Shown in pieces: positions 12,366-24,008 of a stretch of DNA of 64,000 bases. The stretch's first letter is position 1. Every line of letters begins with the position of its first letter. The DNA comes from Liolophura sinensis (lineage: Eukaryota; Mollusca; Polyplacophora; Chitonida; Chitonidae): the NCBI RefSeq assembly GCF_032854445.1, contig NC_088303.1:29331501-29395500 (forward strand), read 5' to 3'. Under the pieces are notes generated by a model. It was given only the letters and a program-made list of their open reading frames with translations. It did not search any database and was not told the origin of the DNA. The translations under genes and the position numbers were made by a program.

Positions 12366-12702
12366 AAAATGTCTCTCATGGTATCACAACCTTCTTTATA
12401 TTCAACCTTCCCTTATGCAAAACACAATATTGTGGGCATATATGGTCTTTGTGTACAATACTGAGTTACATTGAGCCACAGAAAATGTCTCCCATGGTAT
12501 CACAACCTTCTTTATATTCAACCTTCCCTTATACAAAAACACAATATTGTGGGCATATACTGTCTTTGTGTATAATACTGAGTTACATTGAGCCACAAAA
12601 AATGTCTCCCATGGTATCACAACCTTCTTTATATTCAACCTTCCCTTATGCAAAACACAATATTGTGGGCATATATGGTCTTTGTGTATAATACTGAGTT
12701 AT
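12366..12702. repeat. 117-bp tandem repeat, about 2.9 copies
   Basis: Copies begin at AAAATGTCTC (12366), AAAATGTCTC (12482) and AAAATGTCTC (12599). The periods are 116 and 117, the difference being one A in a poly-A run. Copies are over 95% alike, so the array is young. The last copy ends at ACTGAGTT before unrelated sequence. Open frames in this area on both strands are products of the repeat. Confidence 0.95.
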
Positions 12703-14390
12703 GACAGGATGTCAAATGGGCAAGGCTGACAGGCTTCAAGACATCCCGTAAGAATAACATGCTTAAAAACAGACTTCTATTTAATCTAACGAGTACCAAA
12801 GAATCTAAACACACTGTATACAAGCTTTACATGAAAACTGTACACTCATTGTAAAATTTGAGATGCTTGATGGAACATCTTTGACACAGTAGTTTTTGCA
12901 AAAATAATTTGTGATGTTGATTGAAATAGTCATGCACAACACATAGGATCTAACAAACGATGCAAGGTGAGATATGTCCATCCTTTATGTATTTGACTAT
13001 CCAAGTGATGGTGATTTAGAATGTCAGAACTAAAACTATCCCTCTTGTCATGAAGTGAGAGTGACAGGAAACCTATCATACTACAATTAAACATGGCATA
13101 GTGAGATGATTCTGGAGTAAAAGCCCCCATCTTTATATTGATTACCACAGCCACAACGCACAGGAGGACAATGGTCTACATGCCAGACTCAAATAACTCA
13201 GGGCTCCTGACCGTGATTGTTTTTGTTATCAAAGAATAATGAAGGAAGGTTGCATGTTTGCCAGATTATGCAATGGAGGACATTTGTGGAATTCCAGGCT
13301 CTGTCAAAACCAAACAGGTCATTGGCACAGATCATACAAAGATCAGGATTGTGTTAGAGGCTCCAGCAGACCAGCCCATGGAGAATTATGGAGAAAGTAA
13401 ATAGGGAGGGGAGCAGCCTGTGGAAAGGAGGCTCACGAGGCACACCTGTGAACTACAATAAACCACAACTAAAATTACACCCGTGAGGAGACAGAAATAG
13501 TAATGTCAAGTACGAAAAATACCAGTGTTTCCCTGATTTATTTATGCAACTCTTTCGTGATGAAAGATTTGCCTAAAGTTTAGCTGTCTTTCAAGAGACA
13601 CATTTTGTTTGATTCTGATTGATTCACCTACCTTAAATGGTCACTTAAAGAACTTTTTCATTAAGTTTGACTGAGGTGTTATGAATAAAATGTTTACATC
13701 CAAAGAGTCATATTAAGGCCTTTATGTGCTTCTGAAATTGCACATGCAACATTTTGTATCAAATAAAGCATTATAATGGTTTTACGTTATGATACAACAT
13801 GTGGTGGACAACCTTCTCTGTGGATACTACCATATAACACCGTCTCTGTCAACACTTGCATACAGGTATGTGACATTCTCATCTGACATCAGCATGCAGC
13901 AGCTTTTCTGGTAAGTGTCCACCACTATCACAATTAATACCATGATACTAGCTTGCAAGCACCTGCTCGTCCAGTGGAACATTTTAATGACCATGGTATG
14001 GGTCAGAATCTAAAGATCCATCCTGGCCACTGTGCAGGCAGTGGTCAATGTCCACATATTGGAACCTTTAACAGCTAGCACCCCAGGCCAAAAACTACTT
14101 TTTAACCAAGTAAAAGCACTGAGCTGTTAAGGAGTGTTTCGGGTCAATTAGAGCCACCAGTCTCCACTGACCAGAGCGCTCAAGCATGTTAAATTGATTC
14201 TAGGGATAAGAATGATTGACCTTTCCACTGGTCACCCATCAACCAATAATGGACCACATTCCAGGTATACTCTAGCACTTGGGACATCTAGTAAAGTATC
14301 TATATGAATTGTATTTACACACACGGAGCTCATTAACTCGTGGCACAGGCGAGAAAAAAAACTGCTACTTATGTTTCTGAGATGCCTAAT
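12703..14390. other. Unique sequence, no gene seen
   Basis: No supported gene or dispersed repeat. Confidence 0.45.
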
Positions 14391-14522
14391 TTACTCCCCT
14401 CCCCTACCCAATCCTCTCACCCATTCCCTACCCCTTTCTCTCATCCTATCCATTCCCTGTTGCCACCTTACTCACTGGCCTCATTTCTGCCTGTACCCTT
14501 TATTCATTTTCCTTTCACACCA
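14391..14522. repeat. Pyrimidine-rich low-complexity tract
   Basis: About 130 bp of mixed C/T with few purines (CCCTCCCCTACCC, CATTCCCTACCCC and similar). It gives Pro/Ser/Leu-rich frames that I treat as artefacts. Confidence 0.85.
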
Positions 14523-15367
14523 GAATAATATAGCATATGCTGCAGCCCACAGGGTTCATTAAAAAACACATTTATAGCTTAATCTTAGGTGTGATCAACA
14601 CATGCACCACCCATCCCTTTGTATACAATGATATTCCTGACTGCAGAATGTAAAGAATTCATACTATGATACTCTTCACTTTGAAGCATCCGTGTATGAC
14701 TCTTCTCTTCATCCCTACTTTAACATGCTTTCTCTCGACCTTGATTATTTCCTGGACGAAAAAACATCACGGTGAAACTACTACGCAGTATAATGGCTTC
14801 TTCATATAACATCGCATAAAGGCACAATCATACGGATGCTACTGCTTTACGTGTCCAAAGATAGACATTCAGGTACAGCTTCAAGCCATGTAACCCAGGA
14901 CAGGTTATTTATTCAAAAATTAATATTTCTCTTGATACAACAACTTGACGTAATTATGACGCATCTTGTTAGCCTAAAGTGTGATACACACTGTCTCGTT
15001 GTTCACTTTGCACAACAACAAAAAATGCTACGAAAAACAGACCCAAATAAACCGTATGTACACCAAGTACATAACTGCAGTGTACAGTGGGTTGAAATGT
15101 TGACTACCTGGTGACACCTGACAAATACATAAGCTTACTTGAATGCAAATGACATATTATAGGTTCTAATCAGTCTCTACCTGCTTAACCTTAACCAAGG
15201 TATAACAAATTTTATAGAGACCCATTAAGATGCAAATGAAGAAAAGAACCATTAAGGAGATGAGCAACCTTGAAATTTATTACACTTATCAACCTTGATG
15301 TTCTGGAGGTTAAAAAGCAGACTTGAACTTTGTAACAAACACACTGGATACTTATTCACTCCTTAAT
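14523..15367. other. Unique sequence, no gene seen
   Basis: A 92-codon plus-strand frame at 14836-15114 has no recognised domain. Nothing else is noted. Confidence 0.45.
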
Positions 15368-15390
15368 GGGGGGTGGGGGGGGGGTGGGGG
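15368..15390. repeat. G-rich tract
   Basis: Runs of 6, 10 and 5 G separated by single T. A G-quadruplex is possible on the plus strand. Confidence 0.9.
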
Positions 15391-15854
15391 TTAACAGATC
15401 AGGGTTAAATCCAAAATGAACTTGAAATACACCTACAGAACAACTTTTGAGCACAGTTTTGAGAAAACTTGTCTTCATTTAAAAAGAGCCTGTAAGATAT
15501 TGGAACTGGACAATGGGGTGAACTGTAGGCACTGTATACTGGAAACCCCAGACAACAGACATACATCACAAAATGCACTTCATATACAAGACAAATTTAC
15601 AGGCTGCCCCACCTAATTCAGGCAATTCATATCGCATGATAAATATACAAGACTATACTGCACGAGTCAAGCAGCTTTTTCAAACTGCATTTGAGGGGAG
15701 ATAAAATGAATCCGGACGCAAAACTTTTATTGAAATCAGAGGATATTTGAAAATTATTTCATGAAAACCAAACACGCCGTACACTGACACATAATGCCTT
15801 GACAGGTGTTCAATCTAACTGGACAAAATTATGAGTAGAACAACCCTTACAGAC

Positions 15855-17002
15855 ATGAGGTGTACACCTCAGTGTGAGGTATAGAAGAGGTGTGTATGGC
15901 GTGTATGCCTCATGTACAACCCTGCCATATGCCTATAACTCAGATGTACCTCAGGAACTTTGAAAAAAATCAACATTTAGAAGATGTACCTTAGAAACTT
16001 TGAAAGTTAAAAAAAATGAATGATGTACCTCAGGTACACCTTAGAAACTTGAGTTTTTGAGCAGTTTTTGAACACAACATAATGTACCTCAGGAACTTTA
16101 AAAAAATCAACACTTAAAAGATGTACCTCAGTACACCTTAGAAAATTTGAGAGTGAAAAATGTGGCTCAGGTACACCTTAGAAACTTTGAGAGTTTTTGA
16201 TCATAATTTAGTATGTCATGTACCTCAGGTACACCCCAGCCACTTTTTTAAAGTTTTAAAACAAGAGATCAGACTTACACATCACTTCAGACAAAATGGT
16301 GAGTACAAAATTACAAATATTTTTGTGCAAAAGAAAAATGTTTACTAAATAAATATAAGAGTCTGTCTCACCCTATTATGACATTCAGTGTGCAAATATT
16401 GACCAATCACTCAGCACGGATATATCTGTCCCTGATTATTCCAAAATGGCTGCCCTGAACAAGGTGCAAGTATATTTCAGGCTGTGGGAAAGCAACCCAA
16501 TTATGCAATGACTGATGCTTTCTGGAACAGAATTTCTAACATGTTTGGGCACATGAACAGTTCCAAAAGGCATAGAAAAGGAGTTGCACTAAATTTTGAC
16601 CAAGCAGCTAGAAAGACTAGAAATGTATTTCACTGTTGTTGTACGTCAGCTGAGATTTACAGATACTGTAAACAAAGAACAGCATGCACTTACAAACTTA
16701 CTTACATTTATCTATAATTTCTACAGCCAATATTTAAGTGTTTTGAGCTTGTTTTCTATCAAAACAAAAGTGAGAACAGTGTACATCCACCTTGCCTATA
16801 AGCATGTATCTCAGCTATACCTCACTTGTACCTCAGATACACCTCAGGCATCATATTTTTACCTAATATTTATAGGGTACACCTGCACTCAGGTGTACTA
16901 CAGGGACCTCAGATACATCTTCAATATACACACCTTAGTTCAGATATGCTACACCTGAAGGGTACACCTCAGACGTACCTCATGTATAACTCTAGTACAC
17001 CT
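15855..17002. promoter_or_regulatory. Cluster of ACACCT/AGGTGT hexamers (degenerate repeat or homotypic regulatory cluster)
   Basis: Thirteen matches to ACACCT or its complement occur at 15858, 15864, 15888, 16036, 16133, 16173, 16839, 16879, 16891, 16930, 16951, 16964 and 16997. Random sequence of this length would give well under one on average. One pair forms a perfect 16-bp palindrome, TGAGGTGTACACCTCA (15856-15871). Many sites sit in a longer GTACCTCAGGTACACC context, and part of the left cluster repeats with AGAAACTTTGAGAGTTTTTG spacers, so a decayed tandem repeat is an equally good reading. AGGTGT is the core half-site of T-box transcription factors. That link is inference. Confidence 0.4.
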
Positions 17003-17402
17003 TATAAGGTCAAGGGAATACATCAACAACTTGAATAATTGAAACTTTGTTCTATGCCAGACTCAAAACATTTTCACTTACATATAAACAATGAGGGTCA
17101 GTTCTATGGATATCGAAAGCTGGAGTGCCTTGGTGTAAACCACATTGCATCGGCAATATCGTGACGAACTTTCCGAAGTGTGATGGTGGAAGAAAATTAA
17201 TGGTCTTCAATGAATATAAGACTGTGCTAGCAGCCTCTCAAGTCAGTGGCCACTGACCACTTATTGAGATCTACATGAAGGCCGTACAAAACAATGAGAA
17301 CAAGTGAATCTAAAACTTGCTGTCCAAGGCAAGGGTTGAACTTGGAATGGAGGATTTATACACTGAACCCTGTCTCACGTTCCTTGTTCTAGCCCAATGA
17401 CA

Positions 17403-17884
17403 GATAAGTATACCTATCAGAGCACATAGTGTAGTAACACAAAATATCATCTACATATATGAATATGACAAAATGGTGAGTACACCTATCAGAGCACACA
17501 GTGTAGCAACACAAAATACCATCTACATATATGAATATGACAAGATGGTGATTACACCTATCAGAGTACACAGTGTAGTAACACAAAATACCATCTACAT
17601 ATATGAATATATGACCAAATGGTGAATACACCTATCAGAGTACACAGTGTAGTAACACAAAATACCATCTACATACATGAATATGACAAGATGGTGATTA
17701 CACCTATCAGAGTACACAGTGTAGTAACACAAAATACCATCTACATATATGAATATATGACCAAATGGTGAAGACACCTATCAGAGCACACAGTGTAGTA
17801 ACACAAAATACCATCTACATATATGAATATGACAAGATGGTGATTACACCTATCAGAGCACACAGTGTAGTAACACAAAATACC
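17403..17884. repeat. 72-bp minisatellite, seven copies
   Basis: The marker CCTATCAG recurs at 17413, 17485, 17557, 17631, 17703, 17777 and 17849, so periods run 72, 72, 74, 72, 74, 72. The units come in two types: one ends GACAAGATGGTGATT, the other TATGACCAAATGGTGAA with two extra bases. From the third copy they alternate, a two-unit higher-order structure. On the minus strand each 72-bp unit reads as a 24-residue repeat, but the 74-bp units break the frame, so the long minus frames here are artefacts. Confidence 0.95.
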
Positions 17885-18056
17885 ATCTACATACATGAAT
17901 ACAGTTTGGCTTAAAAAGATCAGATAAATACCATCTACATACATGAATATAGTTTAGCTTAAAAATATCAGATAAATACAATCTACATACATGAATGCAG
18001 TTTGGCTTAAAAAGATCAGATAAATACAATCTACATACATAGTTTGGCTTATAAGA
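17885..18056. repeat. 48-bp minisatellite joined to the 72-bp array
   Basis: ATCTACATACAT recurs at 17885, 17933, 17981 and 18029, exactly 48 bp apart. Each is followed by GAATnCAGTTTGGCTTAAAA and AGATCAGATAAATAC. The first 24 bp or so (ATACCATCTACATACATGAA) is the same module that ends every unit of the neighbouring 72-bp array, so the second array appears to have grown from that shared module. The last copy is shortened. Confidence 0.93.
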
Positions 18057-18471
18057 TCGGATTAATGTGACAAAGAGGCAAAAATGTGTGCATGGCAACA
18101 TTTGTGGAAGTAAATATATTCTAAGGGCTAGATGTCCACAGATGCAGTCACCAGGCTCTCGGCATTTAAAACCTAATTAGCATACACACAAGCTTCAATC
18201 TGCTGGGCTAACAGATCGATGAGTCCAATTTTCTCCAAGCGACATGTATCATATGCACAACAACAACAGCACAGAATTAGAGGGTATAGTGCAGGGCTAT
18301 ATAATTATCCCATACAGAATGTGTATATGAAAGAAAAGATCATGAAGAAAGCTCATATGAGTTTGATAGAGGTGTAAAACACTTTTAAGTGACAACAGAG
18401 TAGAACTTTCTTTTTAAACAGCTTACCTTAATTACTGCAATCAGCACAAATGACCAGGTTTATAGCGTATC
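18057..18471. other. Unique sequence, no gene seen
   Basis: Nothing recognised. Confidence 0.4.
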
Positions 18472-18901
18472 CAGGTAGATTTCTCTGAGTAACACTTCAA
18501 CAGGTATCGACCTCCACCTGTGGATGTCAGAGGGGAATAAATGGCTCAAACAACTTCATAAACACAGGCCCAGTGAAGCATAGCCTGATAAAAGGTAAGC
18601 GGCATTAATGACAACAGCGAACAGGTAGAAGGTTTACCTACACCAGGTAACACATGAACAGAGGCAGTGTACGTAATACAGCCTTAATACACAACCCCAG
18701 GGGCTACAATCTAAACGGAAACATCTACAGCCTGAGGGGGGTTCATAACACTGATTTTACCCCAGGTAAAAATCTCTGCCTGAAGTCTTAGACTAGCTAC
18801 ACATGGCTGGGTAAGGGCCTTCGCCGAAGCTGACTGCTTACATCCACTGTCTTAACACAGCACTCTGCCTGCTGTACCTAAATATAGCCTCAAAACAGGT
18901 A
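18472..18901. promoter_or_regulatory. CAGGTA-rich block, possible enhancer
   Basis: CAGGTA occurs at 18472, 18501, 18622, 18644, 18763 and 18896, with a CCACCTGTGG E-box near 18514. The block is richer in GC than its surroundings and holds no repeat family seen elsewhere in the window. CAGGTA and CACCTG are the sites bound by Snail and ZEB zinc-finger factors. Function is inference from motif density only. Confidence 0.25.
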
Positions 18902-20525
18902 CACTTCAAAGCTAGATAGCGATTGGTTGAGGTTTTTCTCTGGTTGTGTCAATCTGTGAGGCTTCCCAGCTGAGAATTTATCCAGTCCAACCACCTTCCT
19001 ATTCCTATGCACTTCTTAACTTCTTTGTCAATCTCAAGTGGTTATCCTAAAGTAACATTTCACCAACAAGCTTACAGCACTAACTATATATATATATATA
19101 TGTAGAAACACCATCAGAATACATGGCATTTGAATAATCGGCTTAAAATAAATGCACTTCAGCCAACCTCTAATCAACTTCCGATCCTTGTGTTTAACTT
19201 ACCAGCTTTATATTTATAGACGTGCATAGTTATGTTAATACATGTGAAGAAGTTTCACTTTTGTTTTGACTCATGCCTCAACCCATTTATTTTTCCACCC
19301 TGCTGACTGACAACATACACACACAACTGAACAGAACTGGGTCAGGTGGTTTTCCTGTCTTCCTCCACACTGACACCGCTGAAAATCACTGAGGAGGGAT
19401 GGGCATTTAGAACATATGTACCCAGGTAAATAGACATCAATTTGAATATAATAAATAACAATTAAAGCTGAATTTGCAAACAGACCAACATCCCAATTGC
19501 TTTATACATATGTATGTTTTTTGATATATCAGAACCACGTGTTTTGATTCCCCATGATTTTCTTATACAACAGACTTAGGAAACAAACAAGCTGTCAGCC
19601 ATGTTGGTGAAAAATTAGGTACAGACTGATAAACCATGCAGATATGCTAAAATGAGACTGCCAAGATATGTCAAATCTTCTTAAAGAGATTTACATCAAT
19701 GGTGTTCGAGGAAATCTACAAAATACCATTTTCTTTGAAATACACCAGAAACCAATTTATTCTTCAATCAATTATAATGCTTGCAATAATTTTTGAATTT
19801 ATTCCAGTAAAATCACCTTTAAATAGAATTCTCTAAATATGCAAAATCAATTATCATGATTATGATGTCATTTTACTTCACTTATCATCCATGAAGCTTA
19901 TCTATGAACCCATATTATCTTACCCCTATACAAGGATCATCATATCAAATAATGGTGGTCTGCTCTAAGAAATAATACAACTTTCCCACATGCAGAAATT
20001 TCCAGCTATTTATAATTACATGTAATTAAATGAGGCCCCGGCATGTAAATTGATTGAAATGGCACTCTTCCATTTTACCAACTTTTCCAGGTACCATGTA
20101 TATAGTACTGAACAGTTGTATAATGCTCTAGTCTATTGATAAATATCCTCATATTGCAAGTGAGCAATTATTTACAGTAGAACATCGTTTCCTAAATCAT
20201 GGGTTATTTCATTTTAGCAAATACTGACCATCATTTATCCCTTTGTTGATAATTTGTAGTAATTTGCTTTGAAAACACTGCTGGTCTTAACACATAAACA
20301 ACACAGATGATCTTGCAACCATCCAAAATGATGTGAAATTGTGGGATATGCGAGCCCTTAGGACATGTCTTCTTATATGTATGACATAAATGTCAATTTT
20401 ACATCAGACCTTGAGGCAGCAAATATGTTGCTTTAAAGTTTCATCCACCAATAATGATTGCCTGTAGATACGATCATATTCAAAGTGACTTATTTGCTGC
20501 TCATTTCTGACATACATGTATTTTT
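18902..20525. other. Unique sequence, no gene seen
   Basis: It holds a short (TA)n run at 19083-19101 and otherwise plain AT-rich sequence. Confidence 0.45.
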
Positions 20526-20537
20526 TCATTTTTGAGA

Positions 20538-20894
20538 GACCGGCCTGGATAGCACAGTTGGTAGAGCGTCCGCTTCGGGACCAGGATCAATCCTTGGTCA
20601 AGTCACACCTAAGACCTTAAAAGAGGAAGTTGTAACTTCCTCGCTTGGCGTTCAGCATGAAGGGGATAGTGCAACGACTGGTTGACCCGTATCAGTATAA
20701 TGGCTCGGGCGGGGCAGCTTACTTGCCTTCGGTAAGTCGTCTCAGTGATGCAGCACTAAATAAAAGAGCGGTGGAAATCCGTCCTGCAACAAGGAGGCAC
20801 ATTACACGTGCATGCACCCTAATGATTCCTTCGTCGTCATACGACTGAAAAATTGTTGAGTACGACGTTAAACCCCAAGCACTCACTCACTCAC
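20538..20894 (+). mobile_element. SINE-B, full length, with 12-bp target duplication
   Basis: A second tRNA-headed SINE. The head GACCGGCCTGGATAGCACAG carries an A box (TAGCACAGTTGGTA, 20550-20563) and a B box (GATCAATCC, 20585-20593). A body with AGAGGAAGTTGTAACTTCC and GGCGTTCAGCATGAAGG follows. The 3' module is CATACGACTGAAAAATTG, GAGTACGACGTTAAACCCC and a (CTCA)n tail. TCATTTTTGAGA flanks it at 20526-20537 and 20895-20906. The frame over its middle is not a gene. It is the reference copy for this family here. Confidence 0.93.
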
Positions 20895-21445
20895 TCATTT
20901 TTGAGACACTGGGTCTGTTCTTTTCAGTTAATATGTATACATGTATATGTAGCAGGAAGATTTAGTTTCTTTTTTTTTTTCACATGGTTAGTTCATCAAA
21001 TAAACAACATATTCCTATCTTTGCTTTTTCCCAAACTGGCAGAGAGATTCTTTTTTTTTTAAGCACTGCTAATATCTGTCCTAAAAATGAGAAGAATTGG
21101 GGTAACCAAAGTCCTATAGCAGCCAGCCCATAACCACATCACCCCACATATTACTGCACAACCACCTGGCCAGCCATCACTCTCTTAGACAGAATAAATC
21201 ATTGAATATTCATTGAGCCATTAATCATCAGCGTCTTTTTAGATTTATGTGTTTCGTTATATAAGTACATGTACCTCACGCATTTATCCAGGTTTTTCTA
21301 TGAAATGTGAAAAATGAATGTCTGCTGTGTCGCCTGCTAACTGTAGAGGTGGCCATTAACAAATTTTATACAGTTTTAACATTGTGACTACATCGCACAT
21401 GTTAAAATCCTCATCCTAAACCCACCCTGAATAACAGTTCAGTAA

Positions 21446-21519
21446 AAGTATGGAAGTACATAAGTATTACATGTACTTTTACAAGTATGGATGTATCTAA
21501 GTATTACATGTACCTTTTG
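21446..21519. repeat. 37-bp tandem duplication
   Basis: AAGTATGGA followed by TAAGTATTACATGTAC is repeated at 21446 and 21483. Confidence 0.85.
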
Positions 21520-21525
21520 CTTTTC

Positions 21526-21955
21526 TTAGCAGACTAACTTCTAACCTTTTAAACAGACTAACTTCTAAGTTTCCTAGCAGAATATCTTCTAAGCTTTCAA
21601 ACAAACTAACTTCTAAGTTTCTTGGTAGACTAACTTTTAAGCTTTCAAACAGACTAAACTTTTCAAACAGGCTAACTCCTAAGCTTCCTAGCAGTCTAAC
21701 TTCTAAGCTTTTCAGCAAAATGACTTCAAAGTTTCCAAGCAGACTAATTTCTAAGCTTCCGGGCAGACTAACTTCGAAGTTTCTTAGCAACTGACTTCTA
21801 AGCCTCCTAGCAGACACCTAATCTTCCCAACCCTGAGCAGATTGACTCCTATTAAAGCTTCCTCACAGACTGACTTCTAAGCTTCCAAGCAGACTGACTT
21901 CTACGCTTCCAAGCAGGCTGACTTCTAAGCTTCAAGCAGACTGACTTCAAAGCTT
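21526..21955. repeat. 24-bp minisatellite, about 18 diverged copies
   Basis: The unit is close to GCAGACTGACTTCTAAGCTT plus CCAA. The HindIII-type palindrome AAGCTT recurs in most copies, and copies differ from one another at several sites. Because 24 is a multiple of three, the minus strand stays open and reads as an eight-residue Leu/Ser/Glu repeat for about 100 codons. There is no other sign that this frame is translated. Confidence 0.93.
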
Positions 21956-23787
21956 GAGAGAGAACAACTTGTACATGTTGGATGATGCTCAGTGTCTAGC
22001 ATCTTACGTCTGAAGAAGTGCCAATTTTACATTTACTTACATGACAAGAATTCTCCTACTGCATTAACCAAAACTTTTTGGTATTATTTGAGTTTGTGTG
22101 AAATGTTATGTGTACAAGTAGGCTTGTTTTACAAGCCATTATGACTGGATTCAATTGACTTTCTACACACTAAAACAATACACTACTGCATTTTTACATT
22201 CCCACTTACAGATTTTTTTTCTCCTGATTTTTGACATCTAGGAAGCATGTGAAATTTTGAGACTCCAGTACCTGCCACTACAACCGGACCAATTCAAAAC
22301 CGAAAATGGTGTATATGTCCCAGCTACTATATAGTAAACGCAAGCTGGCCACAATGTAGAATTGCCTTGTTGACAGTGATATCTATATGCGTCACCCCCT
22401 AATTAGGGTCAGTTATGGTAAATAACTTTATAATTGCTTCAGCTGATGATTAGCGTTACTGTTAATGTGTAAATACCCTTCACATATGTGTATGTGAACT
22501 GTCGCTTTGAAATATAATAGACCTTGGTAATGCCTAGAACAATCAGGTACTTCAGAAGCAAACATCAAGGTAACCCATCATAGCTAATTTATGAAACACA
22601 ATAGCACAGTGTCCTTTCTATTTGTCCTGACCCTGCTGTGGGTACTTAGGAGAGGAATAAATGGAAATGACATCACAAGCATCATAAATTTAATATAATT
22701 GGTCATAAACTACCCATCCTCATTTTCCCAGCATGTTGGAACAGCAGCATCTATTTGTTTGGCAAGTACGCAATCAAGCTGTGATCAAGTACATATACAT
22801 GTATCTGTGAAAGCAAAAGATGGACTTAGTTCCGAATACACTGAAAGATTCTTTCATTTCCGTGAATATTAAATAGTTCGGTACAACTTAGCACGAATGC
22901 TTAACTGAATGTCACCAGGCAAAACACTGAATGACAGTCAAATTTAGTCTTCTAGAATTAACACTACCACATAAGCCTTTGATCTTTGAAATTTCTGATC
23001 TTACTAATCATAATGGAACTTGGAGCAATACCATGTCTATGATGTTTCCAAAAGGAATGACTAATGGCTGTTTCTTGGAGTTTTGTTTTCTTGGACTGAA
23101 TGTTAATTAAGATTGATTAACCAAATTTCTTGTTTGCAATGACATCTTTATGGGAACTACTAACCTGAATTGAGGAAACAAATAAATTTTTTTTTATATC
23201 TTTAAGAATATGAATGAAGTAGACCAAAATTCTGATGTGGTATAATACTTTTGTGGTTAACTTCCGATACAGAGCATATAAGGTGTATGTGTACGTAATA
23301 TTTAAAAGTTTAATCTTATTGAGGTGAAAATCTGGTTCAGAACATTTGTCAAAGTTCTGAATTACTTGATCAATTCTGAAATTATGTGAGAATCTGCCTT
23401 AGTGTAAAGTACTTGGCAACACTTAAGTTTCATCATAAGTTCATGTCATTTCCTTCCCTATTTCTTCTTTCCACTGTTGATTTTTAAATTCATATTGCTG
23501 TTATATCATCTGAAAACACAACATATGGAAACCATACTTCTGCATGCTACACGTTAGCTGTATTGTTATTAATCTTATTTTATTTCACACAACCCACAGG
23601 ACCAACATTTAATGGACATTGGACAAGTGCCTTTATAAACTGAGGCATGCCAATCTCCATAATTAGTAAAAAATAAATATGTAAAAAATATTTAAGCATC
23701 ATGCTATAGCATGATTATAGCAAGTCAAAAATGACTTTTATTGTCAAAAGTGCATGCGCAGAAACTAAGAGGGACAGACAGACAGAT
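21956..23787. other. Unique sequence, no gene seen
   Basis: No supported feature beyond a short (GACA)n run near 23774. Confidence 0.45.
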
Positions 23788-24008
23788 CGACAAAAAGACC
23801 TACAATTAAGTCCCAATAATTGGTTTTGTAGAGGCAAGTAAATATCACAAAATATTACTTAAGGTGCTGATGGAAATTCACATTGTTTCCTATGAGGACA
23901 CCATCCTACTTCCAAACAAACTTCAAAACATCTTTCTAAAATCAATAAAACTCTCAGAATCATGTAAAATTTGCAGCTTAATCAATGGCGAAATTTTAGG
24001 TCATCTAA
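23788..24008 (+). mobile_element. MITE-2 copy
   Basis: It shares with 29546-29756, 41120-41619, and the reverse complements of 37719-37935 and 49024-49233 the ordered blocks AAATATCACAAAATATTACTT, GTGCTGATGGAAATTCACAT, CCAAACAAACTTCAAAAC, TCTTTCTAAAATCAATAAAA and CTCTCAGAATCATG. The right terminus GCGAAATTTTAGGTCATCTA is the inverted repeat. The left terminus (GACCTACAATTAAG) is degenerate. Confidence 0.75.

Noticed and set aside
15855-17002. Nuclear receptor response elements in the ACACCT cluster
   Set aside because: The half-site AGGTCA is absent. The recurring word is AGGTGT.
17389-18101. Four overlapping minus-strand frames with a 24-residue repeat, looking like a repetitive membrane protein
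   Set aside because: They follow from a 72-bp tandem period. The 74-bp units break the frame, and no start, splice or flanking coding signal supports a gene.
20645-20848. 67-codon frame with Arg-rich C-terminus
   Set aside because: It lies wholly inside SINE-B. The same frame is seen in the copy at 32566-32793 because the repeat is shared, not because it is coding.
21497-21817. Leu/Ser-rich repeat protein on the minus strand
   Set aside because: It is a by-product of a 24-bp minisatellite.
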